In this document: positions 35,942 to 45,820 of the stretch, piece by piece | Position numbering within the stretch: position 1 is the first letter of the stretch | Layout: every line of letters begins with the position of its first letter | Assembly (NCBI GenBank): GCA_027306915.1 | Contig: DAHUYW010000019.1 | Span: forward strand, 263-64,262 | Length of the DNA stretch: 64,000 bases | Direction of reading: 5' to 3' | Origin: Spirochaetales bacterium | GTDB lineage: Bacteria > Spirochaetota > Spirochaetia > DAHUYW01 | Program-made: the position numbers and the translations under genes | Notes under the pieces: model-generated | Databases searched by the model: none | What the model was told of the DNA's origin: nothing | What the model saw: only the letters and a program-made list of their open reading frames with translations

Positions 35942-36867
35942 GCGTCGCGCAGGCAATGGACTCCCCCTCCCAGCTGAAAGCCTACGGTCGAACCGCGACG
36001 CTGCCGCGCTCGGGCCGAGCGCTTTTCTACTACGAGGCGGGACCCCCTTCCCTTCCCGCGCTCCTCCTCGTGCACGGTCTCGGTGACGAGGCCGACAGTT
36101 TTCGACACGTGATCGAGCCGCTTGCGACGCGCTTTCGGGTCATCGCTCCCGATCTTCCCGGGTTCGGCCGAAGCCCCCTGCCCAAGCGAGGCCGCCTCGA
36201 TCCGCCCGCGCTGCGCGATACCCTCATCGAGCTTCTGGAATCCCTGGGTGTTGAGCGGGCCACGATCCTCGGGAGCTCCCTCGGGGCCACGCTTGCCCAG
36301 CTCGTGGCCCTGGAGAGGCCAGATCTCGCCGAGCGGCTTGTTCTGGTGGACGGAGCCCTTGCCGCACGGGCCCGATTTCGAGGGGGTATGCTTCTCATGC
36401 TCCTTCCGGGCGTAGGGAGGCGGCGCTATCGCCGCCTCGGCCTCAATCTGGATGCCGCCTACGAGTCGCTGCGCCCCTACTATGCCGCTCTCGACCGCCT
36501 CCCGGCGGAGGATCGCGCCTTCCTCCGCCGACGGGTGGCCGAGCGGGTGTTGAGCCCAACCCAAGGTCGCGCCTATCTCGCGGTCCTTCGGGGACTGATC
36601 GGTTGGATGGTCGGCGGAGGCCGCGCCGCCGCCCGGAAGGCGGCCCGCCTCGGCCTTCCTTCCCTTTACGTGTGGGGAGGCGAAGACCGCATTATCACGC
36701 TTTCAGTCGGCGAGGCGGCAAGCCGGCAGCAGCCCGGAGCGCGGTTGGAAATCATCCCCGGCGCCGGGCACCTTCCCCATCAGGAATGCCCTTCGGAGTT
36801 CATCCGCGTGCTCACCCAGTTCTTGGAGTCTTCCTCGTCGGAGGTCACCCGCTGGACGGCGAGGTAG
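35938..36867 (+). CDS. Alpha/beta-hydrolase
   Basis: 309 residues, cytosolic. LLLVHGLGDEADSF gives the oxyanion strand, GSSLGATLAQLVAL the nucleophile elbow (Ser), VWGGEDRII the Asp, and IPGAGHLPHQE the catalytic His. The cap region is Arg-rich. The substrate is unknown. The start is GTG 35938, overlapping the upstream stop (GTGA), so it belongs to a two-gene operon with the exported protein. The last 88 bp overlap the 3' end of the convergent HD-GYP regulator, so one of the two C-termini is encoded antisense to the other. Confidence 0.85.
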   Translation: MSVAQAMDSPSQLKAYGRTATLPRSGRALFYYEAGPPSLPALLLVHGLGDEADSFRHVIEPLATRFRVIAPDLPGFGRSPLPKRGRLDPPALRDTLIELLESLGVERATILGSSLGATLAQLVALERPDLAERLVLVDGALAARARFRGGMLLMLLPGVGRRRYRRLGLNLDAAYESLRPYYAALDRLPAEDRAFLRRRVAERVLSPTQGRAYLAVLRGLIGWMVGGGRAAARKAARLGLPSLYVWGGEDRIITLSVGEAASRQQPGARLEIIPGAGHLPHQECPSEFIRVLTQFLESSSSEVTRWTAR

Positions 36868-37901
36868 GCCTCCTTGCCGAGAAAGAGGTCGACAAGCTCG
36901 GGGTCGAACTGGTTGCCCTTGCCCGAGCGCAGCTCGCCGAGCGCCCTCTCGACGGGAAGCGCGCGGCGATAGGGGCGCGTCGAGGTCATCGCATCAAAGG
37001 AGTCCGCGATCGAGACGATTCGCACGAGGAAGGCGATCTCGTCACCCTTCAGGCCGTCCGGATAGCCCTGCCCGTCATACCATTCGTGATGGCTGCGGAC
37101 GATCGGGAGGCACGGGCGGAAGAACTCAACCTCCCGGAGGATGTTCTCGCCGATCGTTGGATGCTGATTGAAGATTCGGACCTCCTCGTCGGTGAGACGT
37201 CCATCCTTGTGGAGAAGAACCTCCGGAATACCGATCTTGCCGATGTCGTGGAGGAGAGCCCCGTATTCGAGGATCTCCCGCTCCTTCGGGTCATTCCTCG
37301 CTGCGTCGTGGAGCCTTGCGGCGAGCAGGCGAACACGGTTGCAGTGGCCACGGGTGTAGGGATCCTTGGCCTCGATTGTCTCGGCGAGGACTCTGACCGT
37401 CTCGAGGTTGACCTTTTGAAGCTTCCGGTAGGCCGAAAAGAGCTCCTGGGTCCGCTCCTCCACCTTTAGCTCCAGGTAGGCCTGGTACTCGCGATTCTCC
37501 GCCGCAAGGCGCTCGTTCTCGAGAAGAACGTTCCGGTAGCGCATCGCCTTGCGAATCGCTTCGATCACCTCGGTCTTTTGGACCGGCTTGACGAGGTAGT
37601 CGAAGGCCCCGCGCTTCATGCACTGAATCCCCGCATCGAGATCCACGAGCGCGGTGAGCATGATGACCGGAGTCAATGGACGCTCGCGCTTCAGGATGGG
37701 CAGGACGTCAAGACCCGTGAGCCCCGCCATCCGAATGTCGAGGAGGATGCAGTCGGGCTCGAAGGTGCCGCCGGTGATGAGATCCACGGCCTGCTGCCCG
37801 GTCGCAGCCACCCTTGTCTCGAAGCCTTCCCGCGCGAGCCCGATGGTCAGCACTTTCTGAATCGCAGGATCGTCGTCCGTGATGAGAATGCGCCCTTCCA
37901 T
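36780..37901 (-). CDS. Response regulator with HD-GYP domain (cyclic di-GMP phosphodiesterase)
   Basis: 373 residues. The receiver domain (1-120) has ILITDDDPAIQ, phospho-acceptor Asp in CILLDIRMAG, and LVKPVQKTE with the switch Lys. A linker helix follows, then an HD-GYP domain with YGALLHDIGKIGIPE and HHEWYDGQGYPDG, the complete HD and GYP signatures, predicting hydrolysis of c-di-GMP to GMP. It is transcribed divergently from the large hybrid sensor kinase, its probable partner since that kinase has no receiver of its own. It may oppose the SiaD-like cyclase. Confidence 0.92.
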   Translation of the reverse strand: MEGRILITDDDPAIQKVLTIGLAREGFETRVAATGQQAVDLITGGTFEPDCILLDIRMAGLTGLDVLPILKRERPLTPVIMLTALVDLDAGIQCMKRGAFDYLVKPVQKTEVIEAIRKAMRYRNVLLENERLAAENREYQAYLELKVEERTQELFSAYRKLQKVNLETVRVLAETIEAKDPYTRGHCNRVRLLAARLHDAARNDPKEREILEYGALLHDIGKIGIPEVLLHKDGRLTDEEVRIFNQHPTIGENILREVEFFRPCLPIVRSHHEWYDGQGYPDGLKGDEIAFLVRIVSIADSFDAMTSTRPYRRALPVERALGELRSGKGNQFDPELVDLFLGKEAYLAVQRVTSDEEDSKNWVSTRMNSEGHS

Positions 37902-38152
37902 GACAATTCAGAGCCCCTTCGCGTCGCGATCTCCGCCGCCTGGACTCGGAATCGGCGTGAAGCAGGGCTGCGGGGCGGGTCGAGACCAGATAGCGATGAA
38001 AAGGATTGCAGCGCCGACCCCTCCCCGACCGAGAATCGAGAGGGGGCGTGTGCGGCGGGGATGCCGGCATGCCGTGAGCACGGCGTCGAGGAAGAGAAGA
38101 GGGGAACCGGACCCGAAGCGTGCAGCGTCGCCCACAGCGAGCATTATATGCT

Positions 38153-38158
38153 ATACTC
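38153..38158 (+). promoter_or_regulatory. -10 box upstream of the sensor kinase
   Basis: TATACT at 38153-38158, 22 nt before the short upstream ORF and 54 nt before the kinase start. No good -35 is visible. The rest of the 37902-38212 gap shows no further gene. Confidence 0.4.
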
Positions 38159-38180
38159 TAAAAAAGAGATACTGGAAGTA

Positions 38181-38216
38181 ATGGTCATGGCAGACCGCGA
38201 CCGGAAGGCTGCATGA
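38181..38216 (+). CDS. Short upstream ORF (11 codons) coupled to the kinase
   Basis: ATG 38181, preceded by GGAAG, encodes [11 protein letters not shown]. Its TGA overlaps the kinase ATG (ATGA, 38213-38216). It may only serve to load ribosomes onto the kinase start; GGAAGG inside it is the kinase's own ribosome site. It could also be chance. Confidence 0.35.
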   Translation: MVMADRDRKAA

Positions 38217-41200
38217 TAGTAGATATATCCTCTATAATCCCCGCCGTTTCGTGCATGCTCTACGTCGGCTTCGCGGTGTTCGGACTCACGCGGCTTGAAG
38301 AGGAGAAGCCGCGATGGCCCTTCATCTTCTACATGGTCGCGATGGCCATCTGGAGCCTTGGCTCCTTCATGATGCATCTGCGGCCGGGTCTCCTCGATAC
38401 TCTCTCTTGGAATCGATTCATGATGATAGGCTTGCTCGCCGGGCCCATCACCATCTTCCATTCGATGCTCGACATGTTCGGCGCTCGCCGGCGCTCCTAC
38501 AGGTACTTGCTCTACGTCGGCTATCTCATCTACGCGCTGCTCCTTTTCCTGAACTTCACCGGGGGCATCGTGGCAAGCGCCCGCTTCACGGCCGATGGTT
38601 TTCGGTATCGCCTCGCCTCCGGCGCGGTGATCGCCTATTCGTTGAGCTACCTCTATCTGATCCTCTGCATCGTGCTGCTCCTCCGGGAGCTTAGCCTTTC
38701 GCGGACCAAGCTCATGCGCAAGAAGCTTCTCCCGCCGTTGTACGGGGTCTGCGTTATGCTCGCCGGGGTGCTCTTGAACCTGTATGAGCCGGTGGGGCGC
38801 TATCCGATCGATGTCTTTGCCGCAAGCGTGAACGCGGTCTTCATCTTCTACTCGATCTACCGCTATCGCCTGGTCCACTATTCGGCCTTCTCCCTCCGGG
38901 CGATCCTCTATTTCGTCCTGGTGGTCGTCAGCTCGTTCGTCTTTTACGGCATCAGCGCCCTCTTTTCGCTCGTGAGCGCCTCGAGCGCCACGGGGCTTTC
39001 CTTCCTTCCCTCTCTTGTTCTGGGAGTCGTGGCGGCGGTGATTTTTCAGCCCCTGCGTTCCGGGACTCTCTCGGTGATGGAGCGACTCTACCTCGGCAAG
39101 CGCTTCGGCTACACGCAGAGCCTTCGCGCCTTCTCGGACAGCCTCAATGCGATAGTGGATCTCTCCGTCCTCGGCGACCTCACGGTGCAGAAGATCGTCG
39201 GCACCTTCAGCCTGGACTGGGCACTCATGGTTACCCTTGACTACTCCTCCCGCAACTACCGCATCCTCGCGCACGCCGGGATCGAGCTGCGGGCGGATGA
39301 GATCGAGCAATTCATGCTGCGGCGAAACGCGCTTCTCCTGGGGACGGTCCAGGACGCATCGGGGGTCATCCTGCAGCAGAACGGAAGGTCCCAGCTTACC
39401 ATTCCGCTCCCGGGTCGCTCGGACAAGCTTGTGCCCAGCCTCATCCTGCCGCTCAAGTTTAAGGATCGCTTGAACGGATGCATCTTTCTCGGCAGTCCAA
39501 GCGAGAAAGAGTACTTCAATCAGTTCGACATCGAGGCGCTCGAGATTCTCGCGGGCCAGTGCTCCGTTTCGCTGGAGAATGCCATCACCTTCGAGCGGCT
39601 CAAACGGCAGCAGCGTCGGCTGCAAGAGCTGAACAAGGAGCTCACGATAAGCCGCAACAAGCTCGAGGCCTTTTTCGACGGGATAACGACGCCCATCTCG
39701 ATCCAGGACATCAACTACAACATCGTGACGGCGAACTACGCCGCAGCGCGCTACTTCAACTCTACACGCGAGGGGCTGGTCGGAAACAAGTGCTACCGGG
39801 CCTTCTTCGGCCGGAACAAGCCGTGCGAAAACTGCATGGCGCAGGACAGCCTCCACACCGGCCTGCAGTTCAGCGTCGAGTCAGCTCACCCGGTCGGAGC
39901 GCTGGATTTTTCCATGCAGTTTTATCCCATCCGAGTGCCTGCCGGCTCGGATAGGCTTTTCCTTGAGTTCTTCCAGGACATCACCCTGCAGAAGCGGCTG
40001 CAGGAGGAGTTGATTCAGTCGGAGAAGCTCGCCGGGATCGGCACGCTCGCCTCCGGGATCGCTCACGAAATCAACAACCCGCTCGGGGGGATCATCGGCA
40101 CCGCCGAGATCATGCTCGACGAGGTCGCGCCGGGAAGCACCCTCCACGAATACGCCACGGACATCATCAAATACTCCCGCACAGCCGCGGAGGTCATCCG
40201 CGAGCTTACGAGCTACTCCCGCCAAGAAAGGCGCGACAGGGCGCTTCTCGATGTCTCCGATGTCCTCGAGAGGTCGCTCAAGCTGGCGATGCGCGGCTTG
40301 AGCTTCGAAAGGATCAGGGTGGTGAAGGCGTACGATAGTCCTCCCATGATCGAAGCCAATCCGAACGAGCTCCAGCAGGTATTCCTCAACCTCATCATGA
40401 ACGCCGTGCAAGCCATGGAGGGACAGGGCCTGCTCACCCTGGATTGCCGCCAGATGGGGTGGAATCTGCTGGTGTCGGTCAAGGATACCGGCCCCGGAAT
40501 CGAGGAGGAAAACCTCGATAAGGTGTTCAACCCCTTCTTTACCACGAAGGATCCCGGCAAGGGCACGGGGCTGGGCTTGAGCATAAGCCATCAGATCATC
40601 CACCGCATGGGCGGCAGGATCAAGATCGACAGCCGCATCGGCGAGGGCACGGCGTTCGAGATCTTCCTGCCTCTCACCGAAGAAGACAAGTGGCGCACCC
40701 GCTTCGTGATCGCCCACACCCCTGCCGAGATCGAAGACGTGTTCTACCTGCAACGCAAGATCCTCGTCGGCGAGAAGGGGTACATCGAGGAGACTATTCG
40801 ACGCAACGAGGACGAGCACGCGCTGCATATCCTTGCCTACAAGGGGCTGCAGCCGGTGGGAACGGTCTCCTGCCTGACCCCTGAGATGGTCGTACGCTTT
40901 CCCATCGAGCGGAACTTCGGCCTCGCGAAAATGAAAACGGGCAGGCACTGCGCGGAAATCGACCGCCTCGCGGTCCTCCGCGAAGAGCGCGGAAGCATCG
41001 TCCCCCTGGGGCTCATGACCATCGCCTATCTTTTCGCTCGGGCGCGCGGCGCCGAGCGTATCTTCCTCGACGTATTCTCAGACGAGACTCGCCACATCCA
41101 GATGTACGGGAAGCTCGGCTTCCAGATCATCGGCGCCTATGAGTCGCCCTCGTCGGTGACCGTGATGATGCTGGACAACATCACCGATTATGAAAGGAAG

Positions 41201-41356
41201 AGCAAGGAGATGGAGCACTTCGTGAAGCCCTTCCTCTCCCGCCTGGTGAAGCGCTTTGACTTTGCGGGCCCCGAAGGGGACGAAGTCCTTGCCGGTATGC
41301 GGCTGATAACCCAGGCGGCGGACCACGCCGGCGGCGCCATTCCGATGAACGCCTAA
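38213..41356 (+). CDS. Membrane histidine kinase fused to a FeeM/LuxI-like N-acyltransferase domain
   Basis: 1047 residues. An N-terminal 7TM sensor region (1-225) and further helices to about 290 are followed by a GAF-like domain (about 320-470) and a PAS domain (484-600) with a Cys cluster ([16 protein letters not shown]). The kinase core has HisKA with phospho-His618 in [10 protein letters not shown], and a HATPase with Asn730 in [16 protein letters not shown] and GTGLGLSI. From about 825 to 1020 a second enzyme domain follows: [51 protein letters not shown]. That pattern is a GNAT fold of the N-acyl-amino-acid synthase/autoinducer-synthase type. No receiver domain is present. The divergent HD-GYP regulator is the likely phosphorylation target. 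Confidence 0.85.
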   Translation: MIVDISSIIPAVSCMLYVGFAVFGLTRLEEEKPRWPFIFYMVAMAIWSLGSFMMHLRPGLLDTLSWNRFMMIGLLAGPITIFHSMLDMFGARRRSYRYLLYVGYLIYALLLFLNFTGGIVASARFTADGFRYRLASGAVIAYSLSYLYLILCIVLLLRELSLSRTKLMRKKLLPPLYGVCVMLAGVLLNLYEPVGRYPIDVFAASVNAVFIFYSIYRYRLVHYSAFSLRAILYFVLVVVSSFVFYGISALFSLVSASSATGLSFLPSLVLGVVAAVIFQPLRSGTLSVMERLYLGKRFGYTQSLRAFSDSLNAIVDLSVLGDLTVQKIVGTFSLDWALMVTLDYSSRNYRILAHAGIELRADEIEQFMLRRNALLLGTVQDASGVILQQNGRSQLTIPLPGRSDKLVPSLILPLKFKDRLNGCIFLGSPSEKEYFNQFDIEALEILAGQCSVSLENAITFERLKRQQRRLQELNKELTISRNKLEAFFDGITTPISIQDINYNIVTANYAAARYFNSTREGLVGNKCYRAFFGRNKPCENCMAQDSLHTGLQFSVESAHPVGALDFSMQFYPIRVPAGSDRLFLEFFQDITLQKRLQEELIQSEKLAGIGTLASGIAHEINNPLGGIIGTAEIMLDEVAPGSTLHEYATDIIKYSRTAAEVIRELTSYSRQERRDRALLDVSDVLERSLKLAMRGLSFERIRVVKAYDSPPMIEANPNELQQVFLNLIMNAVQAMEGQGLLTLDCRQMGWNLLVSVKDTGPGIEEENLDKVFNPFFTTKDPGKGTGLGLSISHQIIHRMGGRIKIDSRIGEGTAFEIFLPLTEEDKWRTRFVIAHTPAEIEDVFYLQRKILVGEKGYIEETIRRNEDEHALHILAYKGLQPVGTVSCLTPEMVVRFPIERNFGLAKMKTGRHCAEIDRLAVLREERGSIVPLGLMTIAYLFARARGAERIFLDVFSDETRHIQMYGKLGFQIIGAYESPSSVTVMMLDNITDYERKSKEMEHFVKPFLSRLVKRFDFAGPEGDEVLAGMRLITQAADHAGGAIPMNA

Positions 41357-41360
41357 AGCC

Positions 41361-42911
41361 CTACGCGCGCTCGGGCGCCCCGGACCCACTCTCACGGATG
41401 AAGGAGAACTCTCTCGGCATCGCGAGGAGAATCGCCGCCCCTGCCACCCCTGCCACGAGGAGACCGACAAAGACCTGGTGGACCGCCCCGAGAAGACCGG
41501 CCTGCAGGAAGTGCCGGAGGGCTGGCGCTGCGCCTCCTTGCTCGAGGAGGGAGGCCGCGCGGTCGGGAGTCGGAATCTGGCCGCTTAAGGAGGCGGGCGC
41601 CGCGGCGAGTCGATGGGCGAGGCCTCCGTTAAAGAGGCTTCCGAAGATCGCCGTGCTTAAAGTTCCGCCGAACATCTGTCCGAAGGTTACCGCTCCCGTC
41701 ACCGCACCGCGGCGCCCCCAGTCGACGACGGACTGCGCACCCACGATCATAGGCGTGGTCACGAGGCCAAGCCCCACCCCCAGCCCGAACGAGCCTGCGG
41801 CCAGGAGCAGGACGGAGCTCTTGGTCGAGACGAGGAGGCAGGCTATCGTCGAAGCGAGGATGACGAGCACTCCGATGAGGCCGGTATTCCGAAAGCCGAT
41901 CTTCAAGTAGATGCGACCCGCAAAGGAGGAGGCGAGGGGCCATCCGATGGACATGAGCCCCAGGATGCTCCCTGCTATGACCGGCGAGGCGCGGAACACC
42001 CCTTGGGCGAGTGTCGGGATGTAGGCCACCATCCCCAGGGTGATGAGCCCGACGACGAGGGTCGCGAAGACCGCACCGGCGAGCTGGCGGCTTCCGAAGA
42101 CCCACAGCGGGAAGATCGGGTTCTTCGCTCTCCGCTCCCAGAGAACGAATAGGGCCAGGGTGAGGAGGCCGGCGCCGCCCGTTCCAAGGGTCTCCGGGCT
42201 CACCCAGGCCCACTCTCCGCCCGCCTGGAGCAGCGCAAGCACGAGGGCGCCGATGCCCGCCACCAGGAGCCCCGAGCCTGCAAAGTCGACCGCCGTGTCG
42301 CGGTGGGCCACCCGCTCATGGAAGCCCACGGCGACGATCGAGATCGCTGCGATTCCAAGGGGGACATTCACGAAGAAGATCCAGCGCCAGGTGAGGTATT
42401 GAGAAAAGAGTCCGCCGACGATCGGCGCGACCACCGAAGAGACGCCCCACACGCTTGCAATGAGCCCTTGAATCCTCGCCCGCTCCTCCACGGTGTAGAG
42501 GTCGCCGATCACCGTCACCGTAAGCGGGCGGATCGCCCCGGCGCCGATCCCCTGGACAGCGCGAAAGACGATGAGGGCGGTCATGCTGGTAGCAAGTCCG
42601 GCAAACACGGAGCCGAGGATAAAGACTACGCTGCCGAACAGGATGAGGCGCTTGCGTCCGAAGTGATCGGCGAGCTTGCCGTACAGGGGGATCGTCACGG
42701 CCAGCGTGAGCAGGTAGGCGGAAAAGACCCAAGGGAACTGGGTGAATCCCCCCAGGCTTCGCACGATCGTCGGAACCGCGGTTGCGACGATCGTCTGATC
42801 CATCGCAATGAGCCCGGTGAGGAGGATCATCCCGAAAAGAACGAAGCCTCGCGATGAGCCCGGTCGCTGCTCTTGGCCGACCGAAGCGTCGATGGAATGT
42901 TCGTCGCGCAT
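41361..42911 (-). CDS. DHA2-family drug:H+ antiporter (14 membrane segments)
   Basis: 516 residues. FVLFGMILLTGLIAMDQTIVATAVPTI is the DHA2 opening motif (D1: LDxTIVNVALP type). GKLADHFGRKRLILFG is motif A and VSSVVAPIVGGLFSQYLTWRWIFFVNVP is motif C plus the helix-six WRWIFFINVP signature. It exports lipophilic drugs or natural products. I start it at ATG 42911; TACATT (42924-42919) lies 7 nt upstream. The long in-frame extension upstream overlaps the divergent 42954 gene and is spurious. The gene is convergent with the kinase gene and lies 4 bp from it. Confidence 0.92.
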   Translation of the reverse strand: MRDEHSIDASVGQEQRPGSSRGFVLFGMILLTGLIAMDQTIVATAVPTIVRSLGGFTQFPWVFSAYLLTLAVTIPLYGKLADHFGRKRLILFGSVVFILGSVFAGLATSMTALIVFRAVQGIGAGAIRPLTVTVIGDLYTVEERARIQGLIASVWGVSSVVAPIVGGLFSQYLTWRWIFFVNVPLGIAAISIVAVGFHERVAHRDTAVDFAGSGLLVAGIGALVLALLQAGGEWAWVSPETLGTGGAGLLTLALFVLWERRAKNPIFPLWVFGSRQLAGAVFATLVVGLITLGMVAYIPTLAQGVFRASPVIAGSILGLMSIGWPLASSFAGRIYLKIGFRNTGLIGVLVILASTIACLLVSTKSSVLLLAAGSFGLGVGLGLVTTPMIVGAQSVVDWGRRGAVTGAVTFGQMFGGTLSTAIFGSLFNGGLAHRLAAAPASLSGQIPTPDRAASLLEQGGAAPALRHFLQAGLLGAVHQVFVGLLVAGVAGAAILLAMPREFSFIRESGSGAPERA

Positions 42912-42953
42912 GTGCTGTAATGTACCCTCGCCCGTCGAGGAGAAGCAAGCACG

Positions 42954-43925
42954 GTGATTCACCAGCCAAACGCAGATAGCCGGGAAGCGCCTCGGATCGT
43001 AAGCCTCGCCCGGATCTGGAGCGCCGCGTCCCACAACGCCTTCACCGATCTTGTTCGCTTTCACGGCCGGTGGCACTGCGCCTTCCGTGAGGCGAAAAAT
43101 CATGTCGGAAGCCTCGGCAAGATCCGCATCATCGCCTCCGCCGATGCCCGGGAATGGGAGGGCGTCGCCCTCCTCGCCGAGCGCGGAGTGGACCTGCGCG
43201 ATCCCAAGCTTTCGATAGCCCCGGACGGACGCCTCGTGCTTCTGGCAGGCGGCTCGGCCTACAGGAGAGGCGCCTTCGCCAGCAGGCAGCCGAGGGCGGC
43301 GCAGTCTGCCGACGGCAGCTCCTGGTCGCCGCTGCAGCCGATCCTGGCCGAGGGCGACTGGCTCTGGCGGATCACCTGGGAGAGGCGGCGCGCCTACGGG
43401 GTCACCTATCGCCTCGCTTCGAAAAGCCGCTGGACGATTACCCTCGTGGCAAGCGGTGACGGCTTTGCCTACGACGAGCTTTGCGAGCTTGCCGTACCGG
43501 GAAAGCCGAACGAGACGACGGTGCGCTTCCTTCCCGATGGGCAAGCAGCAGCGCTCGTGCGCCGCGAGGGCGGGGACCGCCGGGGATGGATCGGACGAAG
43601 CCGTCCTCCTTACACCCGCTGGCGCTGGGCGCCGACGAGGGAGCGGCTGGGCGGTCCGAATTTCGTCATCAGCCCCGCCGGCGGAATGTGGGGCGCGAGC
43701 CGGATCTTTCGAAGCGGCGGGGCGCGAACCGCCCTCGCGGCGATGAGCCTCCGGGCTTTCACGCCGGTGCTCGAGCTGCCGAGCGGGGGCGACTGCGGCT
43801 ATCCCGGCATGGCATGGCACCGCGGCCGGCTTTGGGTAAGCTACTATTCGTCGCATGAGGGCAGGACGGCGATCTACCTGGCCGAGATCGATGTCGGCGT
43901 TGCAATCCCGGACCCGCCGAACTAA
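42954..43925 (+). CDS. Sialidase-superfamily beta-propeller protein
   Basis: 323 residues without a signal peptide. Repeated blade-like units with Asp/Trp patterns (ASADAREWEGVALL, SADGSSWSPLQPIL, VASGDGFAYDEL) resemble Asp-boxes of the exo-alpha-sialidase/neuraminidase superfamily. YPGMAWHRGRLWVSYYSSHEG near the end is typical of uncharacterised bacterial members. I do not see a clear Arg triad, so enzymatic sialidase activity is doubtful. GTG 42954 lies 11 nt after GAGGAG. It is the first gene of a three-gene operon. Confidence 0.7.
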   Translation: MIHQPNADSREAPRIVSLARIWSAASHNAFTDLVRFHGRWHCAFREAKNHVGSLGKIRIIASADAREWEGVALLAERGVDLRDPKLSIAPDGRLVLLAGGSAYRRGAFASRQPRAAQSADGSSWSPLQPILAEGDWLWRITWERRRAYGVTYRLASKSRWTITLVASGDGFAYDELCELAVPGKPNETTVRFLPDGQAAALVRREGGDRRGWIGRSRPPYTRWRWAPTRERLGGPNFVISPAGGMWGASRIFRSGGARTALAAMSLRAFTPVLELPSGGDCGYPGMAWHRGRLWVSYYSSHEGRTAIYLAEIDVGVAIPDPPN

Positions 43926-43957
43926 AATCGTCGTGCGGCCGCTGCGAGGAGGGATTG

Positions 43958-45811
43958 ATGGCATTGGACGGAACGCCGGAGGCGCGGTTCAAGAGAGTCG
44001 AGAGGGCGTTTGCGAAGGACGGCTTCGAGGTGCGTTATCTCCCGGAGCCTGGCTCCCCTTCGAAGAAAACGGGCTACCGAGCGATCGACGGCTTCATCGG
44101 CGTGATGGCCGAGCACGGGAGCGCGACGGTCGGGAAATCCGGCAGGCGTAAGCGGGCCTTCTACCTGGAAGGCGGCAATCGCGAGGTGGGATACCTGCTC
44201 GGCCTCCTCGCCGAGGACGACATCTCCCGGATGACGACCGACGTCGTCGAAAACGTCGTCTTCGCCTTTTTCTCCGGCGACGAGGCTATCACAAGTGAGA
44301 AGACGACCCCCTTGAAAGACCTCATCGTCAATCTCGTCTACGAGGCCTCCAAGGGCATGCGGCCGGATGTGCCCGGCGAATACATCGAGGAGCTTGAAGG
44401 GATTGTTGCCGGGTGCAAGGCCGCCAACCCCGCCACCAAGGTGGAGTGGAGCCGTCTCTGGGCGCTCAACTTTGGGATCGACTGCGCCCTCGCCCACATC
44501 TACACGGGGAAGATCTTCGGCGATCGGGGAATCCGCCCCCGGCTCCTGCGCACCCCAATCGGCTGCAACGCCTTTTCGATCTCAGGCTCGGCCGCGCGGG
44601 GCAAGCATTTCTTTGGCCGCGACTTCATGTTTCCCACTGCCAACGTCTTTCAGGACACCGCGTGCCTCATCATCTACAACCCGGCCGAGCGCGACGGCAG
44701 GAAGCGCCATCCCTTCGTAAGCCAAACCGCTCCCGGCATCATCGGGTCGATGGCGGCGCTCAACACCGCGGGGGTCGCGATCGGCATCAACATGGTACCC
44801 AGCCGCTTCTGCGATCCCGACCGCCCGGGCTTCAATTCGCTCCCCCTCAACCGCGACTGCATGGAGCACTGCGCCTCGGCCGACGAGGTGGTCGAGCGCA
44901 TCGCAGGGACGCAGCGGGGGGTCTCCTGGCTTTACCCGGTGGCGGATGCGCGGGGAAAATCCTACATCATCGAGGCAGGCCGCAAGATTGATTCGAGCGC
45001 GCCCTTCCCCTACTTCTCGTTCATCTCACCCTATTATCGCCGGCGCCTTCCCCGACTGCGCTACATCGAGCGGATGCGCCGCCGCTACGGCACCCCAAAG
45101 CCCCTCTTCGGCCTCATCGCCCGCTCGAGCGACTACACCTATCCGAAGGACTACATCGATCGCTGGAACCGGCGCCTCTACGCCGCCTTCGATCGCAATT
45201 GGCTCCGGAGGCTCATCGATTTCCTTTCCGACCTTGCGGGATTCTTCCTCGCGTTCATCCAGGGGAAGTTTCGGGGTCTGGAGCGCACGCTGCAGAGGGA
45301 GGTCGAGGAGCTCATCAGGGGCGCCGACTATGACTCGGTCGATTACTCCGAGCGCGGCTACATCAACCGCAGCTGGACCGACGAGAACTGCCCCGGCCCC
45401 TACTACTTCGCCCCGCAGCGCGAGCAGCGCCCCGACGTGGTGCTCGCTTCGAACAACTACCTGAGCCCCGAGATGCGCCTGACGACGATGAATGAGTGGA
45501 CCGCCCTCATCGCAAGCGCAAACCAGAACGATATCCAGTGGCGCTACGACGAGCTCAACAGAGAGATTCTCGACGCGCTCGACGCCTCGCGGCGCGGGAT
45601 CGACCGGGAGACCGCGTGGGAACTCATCAACTTCCTCCGGCCCGACGGGAAGTTCCCGAGCTACTACAACCGCGACGGGAAGATCGGCTGGCAGGAGGTC
45701 CAGGTTCACGGAAGCGTCAACCTCTGCGAGCTGACCGAGCGAACCATTCGCGGCCTTTACGGCTACTACGGCGACAGCCCCGTCGAGATTCACCTGATGA
45801 GCTACCTGTAG
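43958..45811 (+). CDS. C45-type Ntn-hydrolase (acyl-CoA:6-APA acyltransferase-like)
   Basis: 617 residues. The segment PIGCNAFSISGSA, then HFFGRDFMFP, matches the autoproteolytic start of peptidase family C45/AAT-like Ntn enzymes. Cleavage before Cys203 would free the N-terminal nucleophile. NTAGVAIGINMVPS and SWLYPVADARGKSYIIEA are also family-like. Such enzymes hydrolyse or transfer N-acyl groups on amides, penicillins or acyl-amino acids. There is no export signal. It is larger than the roughly 350-residue fungal enzyme, with an extended C-terminal region containing a hydrophobic stretch (LRRLIDFLSDLAGFFLAFI). GAGGAGGG precedes ATG 43958. Confidence 0.8.
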   Translation: MALDGTPEARFKRVERAFAKDGFEVRYLPEPGSPSKKTGYRAIDGFIGVMAEHGSATVGKSGRRKRAFYLEGGNREVGYLLGLLAEDDISRMTTDVVENVVFAFFSGDEAITSEKTTPLKDLIVNLVYEASKGMRPDVPGEYIEELEGIVAGCKAANPATKVEWSRLWALNFGIDCALAHIYTGKIFGDRGIRPRLLRTPIGCNAFSISGSAARGKHFFGRDFMFPTANVFQDTACLIIYNPAERDGRKRHPFVSQTAPGIIGSMAALNTAGVAIGINMVPSRFCDPDRPGFNSLPLNRDCMEHCASADEVVERIAGTQRGVSWLYPVADARGKSYIIEAGRKIDSSAPFPYFSFISPYYRRRLPRLRYIERMRRRYGTPKPLFGLIARSSDYTYPKDYIDRWNRRLYAAFDRNWLRRLIDFLSDLAGFFLAFIQGKFRGLERTLQREVEELIRGADYDSVDYSERGYINRSWTDENCPGPYYFAPQREQRPDVVLASNNYLSPEMRLTTMNEWTALIASANQNDIQWRYDELNREILDALDASRRGIDRETAWELINFLRPDGKFPSYYNRDGKIGWQEVQVHGSVNLCELTERTIRGLYGYYGDSPVEIHLMSYL

Positions 45812-45820
45812 GAGGAATAC

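Noticed and set aside
38144..39856. 570-codon open frame antisense to the kinase N-terminus
   Set aside because: The 7TM and GAF regions on the + strand explain it; the translated product is His/Glu/Arg-biased noise.
42912..43964. In-frame N-terminal extension of the DHA2 transporter
   Set aside because: It would overlap the whole divergent beta-propeller gene; the drug-transporter signature begins after ATG 42911.
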